Shown piece by piece: positions 7,699-16,817 of a DNA stretch of 43,410 nt (position 1 is the first letter of the stretch; every line of letters starts with the position of its first letter). The stretch lies in the NCBI GenBank assembly GCA_013204185.1, contig JABMOI010000252.1, forward strand, positions 1 to 43,410. The letters run 5' to 3'. The notes below the pieces were generated by a model. It was not told the DNA's origin. It saw only the letters and a list, made by a program, of their open reading frames with translations, and searched no databases. Source of the stretch: a bacterium (GTDB lineage: Bacteria; Bacteroidota; Rhodothermia; Rhodothermales; UBA10348). A program made the position numbers and the translations under genes.

Positions 7699-9186
7699 AT
7701 GAAGTATCGCATCTTTGTGGTTGACGACGACCGGCATTATGCCCGCATGCTTAGCTACAGACTCGATAAAAACGCGAACTACCACGTCAAAGTGTTTCAC
7801 AGCGGCGACGAGGTACTCAAAAGTCTGGATGAAAAGCCAGACCTCATGCTATTGGACATCATGATGCCAGGCATTGACGGCGTTGAAGTTCTTCGTCAAA
7901 CCGTTACGAGGTACCCAGAAGTGCCCGTGATCATGGTTTCGGCGCAAGGCGTGATCGATACAGCCGTTGAAGCGATGAAAATCGGTGCATACGACTACAT
8001 CACAAAAGGTCAGGACGACTTGGTTAAGCTTGACTCCATTGTGCGCAACGTACTCGAAAAAGTATCCCTAGAGCGCGAAGTCGAAAGTCTAAGATCAGAA
8101 GTCAGCCAAAAGTACCAGGTAGGCGGCATGGTTGGGGAGTCTCCAGCTATCAACCACGTGTATCGCATGATTGAAAAAGCAACGAGAGGAGATCTCACCG
8201 TTGCGATTCAAGGCGAAAGCGGCACCGGTAAGGAGTTGGTTGCCAAAGCCATTCATTACGCATCTGGCAGAAAACGTGGACCGTTTATCGTGGTTAACTG
8301 CGCAGCCATTCCACGGGACTTGATGGAGAGCGAGTTTTTCGGCCATGAAAAAGGATCGTTTACTGGTGCTCATGCCCGGAAAATTGGAAAATTCGAACAG
8401 GCTGATGGCGGAACCATCTTTTTGGATGAGATCGGTGAACTAGATCTAGATCTTCAAGCCAAACTGTTGCGGGCCCTTCAAGAAGGCGAAATTACACGTG
8501 TCGGTGGAAACGATACAATCGACTTCAGCGCCCGCGTAATCAGTGCAACGAACAAAGACGTCGTGCACATGATTCGAGAAAACAAATTTAGAGAAGACCT
8601 TTACTATCGATTGTTTCAGTTCCCAGTGCCGCTGCCGCCGCTTCGCGAGCGCGGGCAGGATCTGTTGCTCTTGTCGAATCACTTCTTTCGTGAGTACACA
8701 ACGAAGCATCCTGAATTCAAGGGCAAAAAACTATCGACTGAGGCTCGGCGAGCCATTGCGAATCATTCATGGCCTGGAAACATTCGGGAGTTGAAAAGCG
8801 CCATCGAACGCGCCATTTTGCTTAGCGATTCAGCTGAAGTGTGCGCAGCAGATTTGATGCTGGCAGACATGAACTCAATTTCGCCATGGGCAGAGCGCAT
8901 GACGCTGGCTCAAGCGGCTGAAACCAGTTTTTCAGCTCCGCGAGTGGAAGCACCGCAACCTGAATCCCATTCCGATAGTACACCGTTTTCAGGAAACGAT
9001 TTCGAGGAAGAAGTTTCTTTGGAAGACAGCGACGGGGGAATTGTGTCGCTCGAAGAACTCAAGCAGCGTGCTGTGGAACGAGCATATAGGCTCTGCGATC
9101 ATAACGTGGATCGCGCCGCAGTTGAACTTGGGATTGGTAGAGCAACCATGTACCGCTTGTTACGTAAGTTCGAGCTTATGGACTAA
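7699..9186 (+). CDS. Sigma-54-dependent response regulator, NtrC family
   Basis: 495 aa. The receiver domain (1-120) has the acidic pocket VDDDR and phospho-acceptor Asp53 (LLDIMMPG). The AAA+ domain (about 142-370) has Walker A GESGTGKE, the sigma-54 contact loop GSFTGA (a Ser variant of GAFTGA), Walker B TIFLDEIGEL and an Arg-finger region REDLYYRL. After an acidic linker comes a Fis-type helix-turn-helix (RAAVELGIGRATMYRLLRKF). It activates sigma-54 promoters when phosphorylated. No kinase gene is adjacent; the kinase at 26325 in this window is an orphan and could be a partner, but this is speculation. It is preceded by a 184-bp gap without an identified promoter. Confidence 0.96.
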   Translation: MKYRIFVVDDDRHYARMLSYRLDKNANYHVKVFHSGDEVLKSLDEKPDLMLLDIMMPGIDGVEVLRQTVTRYPEVPVIMVSAQGVIDTAVEAMKIGAYDYITKGQDDLVKLDSIVRNVLEKVSLEREVESLRSEVSQKYQVGGMVGESPAINHVYRMIEKATRGDLTVAIQGESGTGKELVAKAIHYASGRKRGPFIVVNCAAIPRDLMESEFFGHEKGSFTGAHARKIGKFEQADGGTIFLDEIGELDLDLQAKLLRALQEGEITRVGGNDTIDFSARVISATNKDVVHMIRENKFREDLYYRLFQFPVPLPPLRERGQDLLLLSNHFFREYTTKHPEFKGKKLSTEARRAIANHSWPGNIRELKSAIERAILLSDSAEVCAADLMLADMNSISPWAERMTLAQAAETSFSAPRVEAPQPESHSDSTPFSGNDFEEEVSLEDSDGGIVSLEELKQRAVERAYRLCDHNVDRAAVELGIGRATMYRLLRKFELMD

Positions 9187-9251
9187 AAGGTACGCTGGCC
9201 TCTAACGATTGAAGTCTCCCGCGTTTCTTTTTGGCATTAACGGGGGACCCC

Positions 9252-10067
9252 ATGCGACTTACTGATTACGAACGATCTGTACAGCGAGAAATCGAGAAAT
9301 GGCAACATGGCGATGTTTCGCTAGTAGCCCAGGCAATGAATTGGGCGATGGCTCCAATGGACTGGGTGATTGAACGCGTTGTGCCAGAGGAAATTGTTGA
9401 CCAAGCCGATAAAGCGATTTCTCAATTTTTATCGATGTTGAATGTGGGTTCTACCTGGACGTACGATCCAACTGAAGTCTTAAAGTCGGCCAAGAAACGG
9501 GGCATTGACGCGGCGTCTATTGTGGATCTTCAGAGCGCAGATCTTGCCACGCTCGATGGCCTTTCGGAAAGCTATTTTTCGGAAAATGCGATCATGGCCG
9601 CCGTTGAAGGAGGCGGAACCGGTTTAGGGGGAGCTGTTCTCATTGCCGCAGACATTCCGTTACTCTTTGGAATAAACCTTCGTTTGATTCAACAAATTGG
9701 CGCCTCCTATGGCTTTGATGTAAGCGGCCCCGAGTTTGGACCCCTGGTGCTTTCCATTTTCAACGTGGCCTCTTCCGGTTCAAAAGAGTCAAAAAACGCT
9801 TCTTTAAGAGAAATTACCGTAGCCGCAGCCGCCTTGGCGCATGCTTCAGGGTACAAAGGCAGGGTAAGCGGGACGTTCCGCGACCAAAACAGACATCTAC
9901 CAAGAGAGATCGCTAAAAACATTGGCGGGCGCAAAATTGCCCAAATGATTCCTATCGCAGGCGCAGCCATTGGAGCCGGAATCAACTATTGGTTCACAAC
10001 AGAAACAGCCGAAACAGCATTTATGCTGTTCCGCGCGCTGTATATTGAAAGGAAAGAGCGCCTTTAG
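9252..10067 (+). CDS. EcsC family protein
   Basis: 271 aa from the ATG at 9252. The track's TTG at 9231 adds seven residues; the ATG is preceded by a G-rich stretch (GGGGGA) about 5 nt upstream and starts with the family-like MRLTDYERSVQREIEKW. The Gly-rich hydrophobic segments (EGGGTGLGGAVLIAADIPLL and the C-terminal IPIAGAAIGAGINYWFT) match the EcsC family, whose Bacillus founder is encoded with the EcsAB transporter. No ABC transporter is adjacent here. The biochemical role of the family is unclear. Confidence 0.82.
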   Translation: MRLTDYERSVQREIEKWQHGDVSLVAQAMNWAMAPMDWVIERVVPEEIVDQADKAISQFLSMLNVGSTWTYDPTEVLKSAKKRGIDAASIVDLQSADLATLDGLSESYFSENAIMAAVEGGGTGLGGAVLIAADIPLLFGINLRLIQQIGASYGFDVSGPEFGPLVLSIFNVASSGSKESKNASLREITVAAAALAHASGYKGRVSGTFRDQNRHLPREIAKNIGGRKIAQMIPIAGAAIGAGINYWFTTETAETAFMLFRALYIERKERL

Positions 10068-10108
10068 CTCCATCACAGCCATTCGGCTGAATCATCGGAA
10101 GCCTTCGC

Positions 10109-11410
10109 ATGCCACTAGTAGCTATAGTAGGTCGCCCCAACGTGGGCAAATCTACGTTTTTTAATCGCCTCACAGAAGAGCGCCAATCCATTGTTCACGA
10201 CCAACCAGGCGTGACCCGTGACCGTATTTATGGCCACGTTGAATGGGGAGGACGCGTATTCTCCATCGTTGATACGGGCGGATTTGTACCCAACTCTGCC
10301 GATCGGTTCGAAGCAGCTATTCGTGAACAGGTCCACCTGGCCATCGAAGAAGCCGACCTGATCTTGTTTGTGAACGATGTGACTACGGGTGTAACGGATC
10401 TGGACCAAGAGATGGCTGCTGTGCTCAGGCGTTCAGACAGGCCCGTTTTGGTTGTCGGAAATAAGGCGGACAATGACGAACGCCGCTGGGAAGCCCATTC
10501 GTTGTACGAGTTGGGTTTTGATCACGTGTATGCGCTGAGTTCCATAAACGGGATGGGAACGGGAGACCTTCTAGATGCAGTTATCGCACAGTTACCCGAG
10601 GGTGAAGAGGAAGGTCAAGACGATCGTACGCGTATTGCCATTATTGGCCGTCCGAATGTGGGTAAGTCCTCGCTTACCAATGCGCTTCTTGGAAAGGATC
10701 GCTCTATTGTGACAGAAATTAGTGGTACGACGCGTGATTCGATTGACTCGACACTTAAATACCACGGCAGAGAAATTGTGTTGGTAGACACAGCTGGCCT
10801 TAGAAAGCGGGCACGAGTCAAGGAAAACGTTGAGTTTTACGCCTATTTGCGTACTGAACGAGCCATTGAGTCGTGTGACGTGGCCATCCTCTTGCTCGAC
10901 GCCACCGAACCGTTGGAGTCGCAGGATATCAAAGTCCTGGCCCAAGCCGAACAAATGAAGAAAGGCTTGATCGTAGCCATCAACAAATGGGACTTGATTG
11001 AAAAAAATACCAAGTCGGTTGAGGAATACGAGAACATGATCAAAGACCGGCTGCGTACGCTTGATTACGTGCCCATTTTGACTATTTCAGCCGTCACCAA
11101 GCAGCGCGTTTTCAAGCTGTTGGACAAAGCCCTTCACGTAGAAGCTGAACGGCATAAGCGTATTTCAACGTCTGATTTGAACGAATTCTTGGCAACAGTG
11201 ACTGAGCGCCATGCGCCACCGTTGTATCGAAATCAGCGAGTTAAAATTAAGTACGTCACCCAGGTTCGCACGGCGCCGCCGGTGTTCAACTTCTTTTCCA
11301 ACTATGCAAAGGGCATTTCTGATGCATACCAGCGCTATTTGGAAAATCAGCTTCGGATTTGGTATTCGTTTGAAGGCGTTCCAATCAAAATGGTATTCAA
11401 GCAAAAGTAG
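10109..11410 (+). CDS. der: Ribosome biogenesis GTPase Der (EngA)
   Basis: 433 aa with the diagnostic tandem of two G domains: GRPNVGKST near residue 8 and GRPNVGKSS near residue 180, each with its switch II motif (DTGG; DTAGL) and a base-recognition motif (NKAD; NKWD). A C-terminal KH-like domain follows (VKIKYVTQVRTAPPVFNFF). Der is a cytoplasmic GTPase needed for 50S subunit assembly. Length is usual. The gene follows the EcsC-family gene after 41 bp and precedes nuoI. Confidence 0.98.
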   Translation: MPLVAIVGRPNVGKSTFFNRLTEERQSIVHDQPGVTRDRIYGHVEWGGRVFSIVDTGGFVPNSADRFEAAIREQVHLAIEEADLILFVNDVTTGVTDLDQEMAAVLRRSDRPVLVVGNKADNDERRWEAHSLYELGFDHVYALSSINGMGTGDLLDAVIAQLPEGEEEGQDDRTRIAIIGRPNVGKSSLTNALLGKDRSIVTEISGTTRDSIDSTLKYHGREIVLVDTAGLRKRARVKENVEFYAYLRTERAIESCDVAILLLDATEPLESQDIKVLAQAEQMKKGLIVAINKWDLIEKNTKSVEEYENMIKDRLRTLDYVPILTISAVTKQRVFKLLDKALHVEAERHKRISTSDLNEFLATVTERHAPPLYRNQRVKIKYVTQVRTAPPVFNFFSNYAKGISDAYQRYLENQLRIWYSFEGVPIKMVFKQK

Positions 11411-11550
11411 GCTGCTCGATGGGTCCATCTGTCCTTTCCTGGCTGCCACCTCCCTTGAATCGTTTTTGAATTCACCTGAGAGTGAATCGGAATGCAACAA
11501 ATGCACTATATTTGATCCTTCGGTATTTCGATTCTAGATCCTACGTCAAC

Positions 11551-12180
11551 ATGGCCGGCACACCCGTAAATACAGCCCGTAAAAACGAGCGCACCCTCAA
11601 TTTTTGGGAGAGAATGTATCTTCCAGAAGTATTTAAAGGGCTTGGCTATTCGTTCAGGAAGATGGTCAAGGAACCGGTATACACGTTTCAGTATCCAGAA
11701 GAGCAATGGTATCCAAACGATAGCTACCGCGGCCGCCCTGTATTGGTTGAAGAAGAAGGAAAGGCTCGCTGCGTTTCATGCAACTTGTGCGCCCGCGCAT
11801 GTCCTCCCATGGCCATCTCTATGCAGAGCCAAGAAATGGAAGGTCCGAAAGAGCGCGAACCAAAATGGTTCGAAATAAACATGTTGCGCTGCATTTACTG
11901 TGGTTTTTGTGAGGAAGTATGTCCTGAAGAAGCCATTGTGATGTCAAAAGAATATGATTTGACGTTTCAGGATCGGGATGAAGCAATTTTTGGTATGGAG
12001 CGATTGCTCGTGCCAAAAGAACGATTGGCCGATCGGCTGGATTTCTTGCATTCTCGCCAGAATCCTCAGTTTGGAAATGACGTCTGGGACTACCAGCGTT
12101 CCAACAATCGTCACTCATTGAAAGACAGTGCTTTCTTGGCAGGTCTAGCGCGCGAAATGGACGCGACAGCCAGTCACTAA
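11551..12180 (+). CDS. nuoI: NADH-quinone oxidoreductase subunit I (NuoI-like 2x[4Fe-4S] ferredoxin)
   Basis: 209 aa from the ATG at 11551; the track start at 11482 adds 23 residues without family likeness. Two CxxCxxCxxxCP motifs are present: Cys74/77/80/84 ([12 protein letters not shown]) and Cys114/117/120/124 ([12 protein letters not shown]). The lead-in (LKGL-type [23 protein letters not shown] and RGRPVL) and the tail (LLVPKERL) match NuoI, which carries clusters N6a and N6b in the peripheral arm of complex I. No other nuo gene is in the window, so the gene is isolated from the usual operon. Confidence 0.93.
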   Translation: MAGTPVNTARKNERTLNFWERMYLPEVFKGLGYSFRKMVKEPVYTFQYPEEQWYPNDSYRGRPVLVEEEGKARCVSCNLCARACPPMAISMQSQEMEGPKEREPKWFEINMLRCIYCGFCEEVCPEEAIVMSKEYDLTFQDRDEAIFGMERLLVPKERLADRLDFLHSRQNPQFGNDVWDYQRSNNRHSLKDSAFLAGLAREMDATASH

Positions 12181-12199
12181 AAGACAAAACACCACTCGC

Positions 12200-12658
12200 A
12201 TGTCTGAATCGGCCCATTTTTCCTCGAAAAACACGGCCATAGTCGAGCAGCTGGCTTATTTAATTGACGAATTAGAAGCCCAGCGCCCTTGGATTACTCG
12301 GATTCCAGAGTTTCAGCTCACGGGCAAGCCCATGGATTCGACGCCGTCTTTGCTTGAGATGTACATCGAAATGTCTCGAATGGAATGGGATGAGTTTCTT
12401 CCAAGCCTAGGAGTCCCCAATCAACCTGGAAAAGACGACCCTTCCAGTATTTCAGAGGTCTTGGATCACATACAGGAAGGACGTCGTGCGCTCGTAAGCA
12501 AACTTGAAGCGACGCCCAGTAGTGACTGGTCCGATCTCGTCGAAGGCACCGACACCGACCTATTCACGTTTGCATTTCAGATTACCCAATCGGATAGTAC
12601 TTTCTTGAAGTCAATCGCAGAGCGACTACACGAAAGTATGATCACCTTCTCTCGGTAA
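12200..12658 (+). CDS. Hypothetical protein, possibly DinB-like helical bundle
   Basis: 152 aa, acidic, without signal peptide or membrane segment. Predicted to be mostly helical, with a Trp-containing middle (LEATPSSDWSDLVEG) and an ISEVLDHIQEGR stretch vaguely like DinB/YfiT-family four-helix proteins, but the metal-binding histidine set is not evident. It is squeezed between nuoI (19 bp upstream) and holA (35 bp downstream) on the same strand, which supports it as a real gene in an operon. The function is unknown and the DinB suggestion is weak. Confidence 0.65.
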   Translation: MSESAHFSSKNTAIVEQLAYLIDELEAQRPWITRIPEFQLTGKPMDSTPSLLEMYIEMSRMEWDEFLPSLGVPNQPGKDDPSSISEVLDHIQEGRRALVSKLEATPSSDWSDLVEGTDTDLFTFAFQITQSDSTFLKSIAERLHESMITFSR

Positions 12659-12693
12659 CGTTTACGGCTAAAGGAAATCCTTATATCGATTTA

Positions 12694-13680
12694 ATGTCCG
12701 ATTTCAAAGACGGACACTTCGAACCGCTGTATCTCATGTATGGCGAGGAACGTTACTTCATTGACCGATTGCAGGAAGCCCTTCTTGAGCACGCTATCGC
12801 GCCTCACGAAAAGGACTTCAACTTAGATATTCTGTATGGGTCGGAAGTAGAAGCACAGGCGGCGCTTGGAGCATGCCGATCGTTTCCTATGATGGCCACA
12901 CGGCGTGTGGTCGTTATTCGCGACTTCGACAAAATGAAAGAGAACGTTCTGTTTAAGGTGTTGGCTCAGCAGCCAAACCCAGCATGCGTCGTTTTCTTAG
13001 CCTGTTCGGGTAAGCCAAATATGAGTAAACACCCATATCGGGCGCTAAAAGAAGGCGGGGTGGCGGTGGAATTTAAGGCCCTCTATCCCAATCAGGTCCC
13101 GAACTGGGTCGAGATTTTAGCCAAAGAGAAAGGGTTTGCGATCGAGTCGAAGGCTGTACATATGCTTGCAGACTACGTGGGTCCTTCGTTGTCTTCCGTG
13201 GCAGCTGAACTGGATAAATTGGCAGCTTTTGTTGGCGATCGAGAAGTGATGACGGCCGAGGACGTTGTACAGGCTAGTGGTCAGACCCGCGACTATAATG
13301 TATTTGAATTACAACGGGTTATAGGTGAAAGACGCCTGGAAGACGCGATGCGAATCTCGGAACGATTGTTGCAGCAGTCCTCATCAAGCAGTGGCGAAGC
13401 GAATCGCATCGTTTCTGTCCTGACATCGTTCTTTATAAAACTGTGGCAACTGACAGGATTGCAGGCCGGGCGGGTTCCCGAAAACAGGATGGCTCCTTCT
13501 ATCGGGGTTTCACCCTACATTTTAAAGGAGTATCTTAGCTCGCTGCGACGATATGACAGAAAAGCACTCGATAATGCTCTTTCGTGCCTTTTGGCGGCGG
13601 ATTATGAGCTTAAAGGGGGCAGCCAGCGAAGTGAACGGTTGATTCTCGACCTATTATTTCGCCGGATTCTAGCATCCTGA
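12694..13680 (+). CDS. holA: DNA polymerase III subunit delta
   Basis: 328 aa, normal for HolA. The N-terminal domain has the family opening LYLMYGEERYFIDRLQEAL and the RRVVVIRDFDKM strand; the middle carries the helical lid (YVGPSLSSVAAELDKLAAFVGDREVMTAEDV), and the C-terminal helical domain includes RYDRKALDNALSCLLAADYELKG. In the clamp loader, delta opens the beta sliding clamp. It is the last gene of the der, nuoI, unknown, holA run. Confidence 0.95.
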   Translation: MSDFKDGHFEPLYLMYGEERYFIDRLQEALLEHAIAPHEKDFNLDILYGSEVEAQAALGACRSFPMMATRRVVVIRDFDKMKENVLFKVLAQQPNPACVVFLACSGKPNMSKHPYRALKEGGVAVEFKALYPNQVPNWVEILAKEKGFAIESKAVHMLADYVGPSLSSVAAELDKLAAFVGDREVMTAEDVVQASGQTRDYNVFELQRVIGERRLEDAMRISERLLQQSSSSSGEANRIVSVLTSFFIKLWQLTGLQAGRVPENRMAPSIGVSPYILKEYLSSLRRYDRKALDNALSCLLAADYELKGGSQRSERLILDLLFRRILAS

Positions 13681-13868
13681 CGCCACATACTGATGAGGTT
13701 CACTCCTCGTATTGCCCTTTTTGAACAATTTTAGTTCGAATTAACAATATCCCCACAATATGGGACGTTATAAATTCGAGCTGAAACAAATTCGATCTAA
13801 GTGTTACGGACAATATGTCAGTGCTACGAAATATTGACGGGGTAGATCCCGCAGATTACCTATAAACT

Positions 13869-14564
13869 ATGATAAACACCGAAAACGCAGGAAAGCTCAA
13901 GAAGCGGACGCTCACGGTGAAAGCGTCGGAATTCGGTTTGATTGGAAATGTCAATCCGAACAATCGGCATTTTGATGCGCTCAGTCAAATGAGCGATGAA
14001 GACCTCATGTCCCAATTTCAAATGGGGACAGTCGAGGCCTTTGACATTCTTGTTAGTCGCTACAAAGACCCGCTTACTAACTATATCTACCGCTTTCTCG
14101 GGGATATGAAGGAGTGTGAGGATTTGTTACAAGAGACATTTCTTCGGGTCTATAGAAACAGGCATTCGTATCGGCGAATTGCTAAGTACTCGACGTGGTT
14201 GTATACCATTGCGGGTAACCTAGCTCGTTCTGAATATCGTAAGCGCAAGCGTCGTCGGTTGTATTCACTTCAATCAGTGAATCGGGACGATGAAGAGTAC
14301 GAAGTTGAAATTCCGGACGAAACATTCAGCCCAGACAAACACACAGAGTCGACCATCCAGGACTTCTTTATTCAAGAAGCACTGCGTCAGATTCCTGAAG
14401 AGTTTCGTGAAGTAGTCGTTCTTCGAGATGTACAGCAATTAGCTTACGAGGAAATTGCGGACATCACAGGACTGCCTATGGGAACGGTAAAAAGCCGAAT
14501 CAACAGAGGTCGTACTAAACTTCAGAGCTTGTTGAAAGAAGTTTATAGCCCGCTGTCAGATTAA
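13869..14564 (+). CDS. ECF-type RNA polymerase sigma factor
   Basis: 231 aa. Region 2 spans about 43-115 (EAFDILVSRYKDPLTNYIYR, CEDLLQETFLRVYRNR, STWLYTIAGNLARSEYRKR) and region 4 about 170-225 (LRQIPEEFREVVVLRDVQQLAYEEIADITGLPMGTVKSRINRGR). Domain 3 is absent, as in the RpoE/ECF group. It has an N-terminal extension of about 40 residues; Met41 is an alternative start with a shorter, more typical ECF N-terminus. The likely anti-sigma gene follows downstream. The 3' end carries a triplicated stop region (separate entry). Confidence 0.95.
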   Translation: MINTENAGKLKKRTLTVKASEFGLIGNVNPNNRHFDALSQMSDEDLMSQFQMGTVEAFDILVSRYKDPLTNYIYRFLGDMKECEDLLQETFLRVYRNRHSYRRIAKYSTWLYTIAGNLARSEYRKRKRRRLYSLQSVNRDDEEYEVEIPDETFSPDKHTESTIQDFFIQEALRQIPEEFREVVVLRDVQQLAYEEIADITGLPMGTVKSRINRGRTKLQSLLKEVYSPLSD

Positions 14565-14595
14565 ATATTGTCAGATTAAAATGTTGTCAGATTAA
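14554..14595 (+). repeat. Three tandem copies of TGTCAGATTAA at the sigma gene end
   Basis: The final codons and stop of the sigma gene (TGTCAGATTAA at 14554) are repeated at 14569 and 14585, at 15- and 16-nt intervals. Each copy ends in an Leu-Ser-Asp-stop-like sequence. It looks like slippage or a local tandem duplication that added sequence after the stop codon, leaving spare stops downstream. Confidence 0.85.
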
Positions 14596-14640
14596 GTTCT
14601 GAGCATATTGGTTTGGCGCACGCGTCCAATCAAACGTTTT

Positions 14641-14679
14641 TTAAGAGGGCCGGTGGCATTTGCCACCGGCCCTCTTTGT
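14641..14679 (+). terminator. Strong Rho-independent terminator after the sigma gene
   Basis: A near-perfect 16-nt inverted repeat, AAGAGGGCCGGTGGCA and its complement, with a 2-nt centre is followed by CTCTTTGTTT. The GC-rich stem and T-rich end make it a clear terminator. It separates the sigma gene from the anti-sigma gene, so the latter probably has its own promoter in 14680-14852 or depends on read-through. Confidence 0.92.
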
Positions 14680-14852
14680 TTGGTCACTATCGCATAACGA
14701 TCATCGATTTCGATTCCGTTATACCCGGCCCCCGAATCAGGCCAATTCGTGTACCTATCCCTTTAATTTCCACCGCGATTATTTAAATGGTATGAGAACC
14801 TTCTTTTAACACATGTGTTGAGAATTAAGAACCCCCCACTTTCCAGCCGTTT

Positions 14853-15473
14853 ATGCCAGAAAGCTACTACCCAGACTATTCAGAACATTCGGACGAACAA
14901 CTCGACGAGCTCCTGTGCGAATACGTCGATGGTACAATGGACCCCACCGTCCGGGCGGCTTTTGAAGAATACCTATCGGTCAATCCAGAGTTGGCCCGAC
15001 ATGCACGCTGCTTGTGTGAGACACGAGTTATGTTGTGCTCTTATGGTTGCCGTCACCCCAAAGAAGAATCGATTCAAGATCAGATTCGAAAGCGGGTTGC
15101 AGGGGAGCTGGTTCGTCAAGATCGAACAGAAGCGATTTTCGTACAGCGTCTCGGTCATGCAGCCATGTTAACTTCAACGGTGAGTTTGGTTGTAATCTTG
15201 GCTATGGTCGCTGGATTTTCGGCTGCGCGTGGAGTGTATTCAGTCAACTCCTCCACTTCGATTGATGAAGACGGATCCATGACCCTTCCGGCCGATGCCT
15301 ACTACAAGCCGGGAGCAGCGGTGCCTCTTGAATGGAGCTCTGATTTGGTCCGTTGGTCGTTTATGGGACCGTCCAGAATCTTGCCTGAGATCGATATGAT
15401 TCCACTCGGATGGAGAGCCGCTCGCTTAGATTCCGTGAGCCGAGTTAGCTATCAGCTCGTAGCCTCACCCTAG
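14853..15473 (+). CDS. Probable membrane-anchored anti-sigma factor
   Basis: 206 aa. The N-terminal cytosolic part (LDELLCEYVDGTMDPTVRAAFEEYL, then PELARHARCLCETR) has the layout of zinc-finger anti-sigma domains, followed by one transmembrane helix (about 104-124) and an extracytoplasmic domain of about 80 residues. The canonical His-x3-Cys-x2-Cys is not present; instead there is His50-x2-Cys53-x-Cys55 and Cys62-x3-Cys66. The position directly after an ECF sigma gene supports the call. It would hold the sigma factor at the membrane until an envelope signal arrives. Its stop lies only 4 bp from the convergent peroxidase stop. Confidence 0.75.
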   Translation: MPESYYPDYSEHSDEQLDELLCEYVDGTMDPTVRAAFEEYLSVNPELARHARCLCETRVMLCSYGCRHPKEESIQDQIRKRVAGELVRQDRTEAIFVQRLGHAAMLTSTVSLVVILAMVAGFSAARGVYSVNSSTSIDEDGSMTLPADAYYKPGAAVPLEWSSDLVRWSFMGPSRILPEIDMIPLGWRAARLDSVSRVSYQLVASP

Positions 15474-15477
15474 TACA

Positions 15478-16809
15478 CTACCGGCAGCCCAAGTCAAGGC
15501 GAGCCAGTGGATCATTGGCCGGTATGCAGCCGCCCGACGGAACGGATGAGGGCTGGTATCTCATTAGATTGGGATCCCTCAACGCGTCCCGAAGAAAAGA
15601 AACGAGGTCAGCTAATTCCCTCGCGCTGAGCGTTAGCGGATGAAACTGACTGGTAACCGTCCCAGCTGGCAAGGAGCGCTCTGGTACGCCAACGGCGTAG
15701 TAGTCTACCACTTCTTTAACAGAGCGGAACGTACCGCCATGGCCTAAGAACGGGGAGTCGTTCATGTTATATAGCTGAGGCACCTTAAACGTGTACTTGG
15801 ACTCGGGTAAGTTTAAAAAGCCGCCCCGCCCCATGGATTCAGTTGGGGGACGCAATACGTTCGGTCCACTTAAATCTGGCATGCCAAGGGAATAAAACGC
15901 CATCGAGTTGAGCGCAGGGCCCGTATGGCAGTCAGAACACTTTCCTGGCCCAAAAAACACCAACGCGCCTCTTTTTTGGGCCTCGGTCATGGCGTTGGAT
16001 TCTCCCTGGAGCCATCGCTGGAACGGAGATTTACTGGCCAAAACAGTGCGTTCAAAAGCGGCTATAGCCAGGCCTGCTTTCTCATCCGAAATCGGTTCTC
16101 CAGGAAATACTCGGTCCCACAATAATCGGTACTCGGAATTAGAACCGACCACCGTTTGCGATATATCGTCCATTCGATGCGTGTTCAAGGCCAGAATGGC
16201 TTGCGTTTCCACACCGTCATAGCCCAGGGCGTTCACGCGTGCATCTCCTTCGGAGTCCCAAAAGGCTTCCGACCCTTGGTTCGGACCGTGGGCTCCCGCG
16301 GCGCCAGACCACAGCATGACGCGTTGGTATGCCGAATTTAGTACGGTTGGAGTACGCAAGGGTTGAACGTCAACTTCGTCCTCGCTATACGCTAACGATA
16401 GCTGCCTCGCCTCGCCTCGCTGACCCCATCCAGAACCGCCATCCCCGATCGCCTGTTGACGTCCCGCCGCAAAGCCCGCTTGTGCGTGATGGCATGTCGC
16501 GCACGAAAACGTGCCTTTTCCAGAATTATGCAGCGCTTTCTGACTTAGAGCGGGATCATGAAACAGGAGTTGACCAAGCAAGACCTTGTCAGTCGTGAGC
16601 GGATTTCGGGGATCTTGAGGAATCTGAGCGAAGTCGTCACTGTTCGGGAGTATAAAGTTGTCTAACCTGCGCTGCCCATCCCGCGTGATCACCAATTCTA
16701 ATTCATCATCCAATTCGCCCTGATCCACGGAGGCGGTGCCAGGCGTATCGCAGGCGGCAAAGAGCAATCCTGTCACTAGAACGTAGGCTATGAGATGGAG
16801 TCGATTCAC
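15478..16809 (-). CDS. Di-haem cytochrome c peroxidase / MauG family lipoprotein
   Basis: 443 aa with a GTG start and a lipobox LFAAC (Cys20). Two haem-binding motifs are present: CATCH (Cys103, Cys106, His107) and CSDCH (Cys291, Cys294, His295), with the family blocks LGQLLFHDPALSQ, LRTPTVLNSAYQ, AFERTVLASKSPFQRW and a C-terminal ELADLVSFLRDAL. Members of the family reduce hydrogen peroxide with electrons from c-type cytochromes, or oxidise proteins or small molecules (MauG), in the periplasm; which one applies is not visible. It lies 8 bp after the FN3-like lipoprotein gene and shares its strand, so the two are probably co-transcribed. Confidence 0.93.
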   Translation of the reverse strand: MNRLHLIAYVLVTGLLFAACDTPGTASVDQGELDDELELVITRDGQRRLDNFILPNSDDFAQIPQDPRNPLTTDKVLLGQLLFHDPALSQKALHNSGKGTFSCATCHHAQAGFAAGRQQAIGDGGSGWGQRGEARQLSLAYSEDEVDVQPLRTPTVLNSAYQRVMLWSGAAGAHGPNQGSEAFWDSEGDARVNALGYDGVETQAILALNTHRMDDISQTVVGSNSEYRLLWDRVFPGEPISDEKAGLAIAAFERTVLASKSPFQRWLQGESNAMTEAQKRGALVFFGPGKCSDCHTGPALNSMAFYSLGMPDLSGPNVLRPPTESMGRGGFLNLPESKYTFKVPQLYNMNDSPFLGHGGTFRSVKEVVDYYAVGVPERSLPAGTVTSQFHPLTLSARELADLVSFLRDALRDPNLMRYQPSSVPSGGCIPANDPLARLDLGCR

Positions 16810-16817
16810 TCGTCTTT

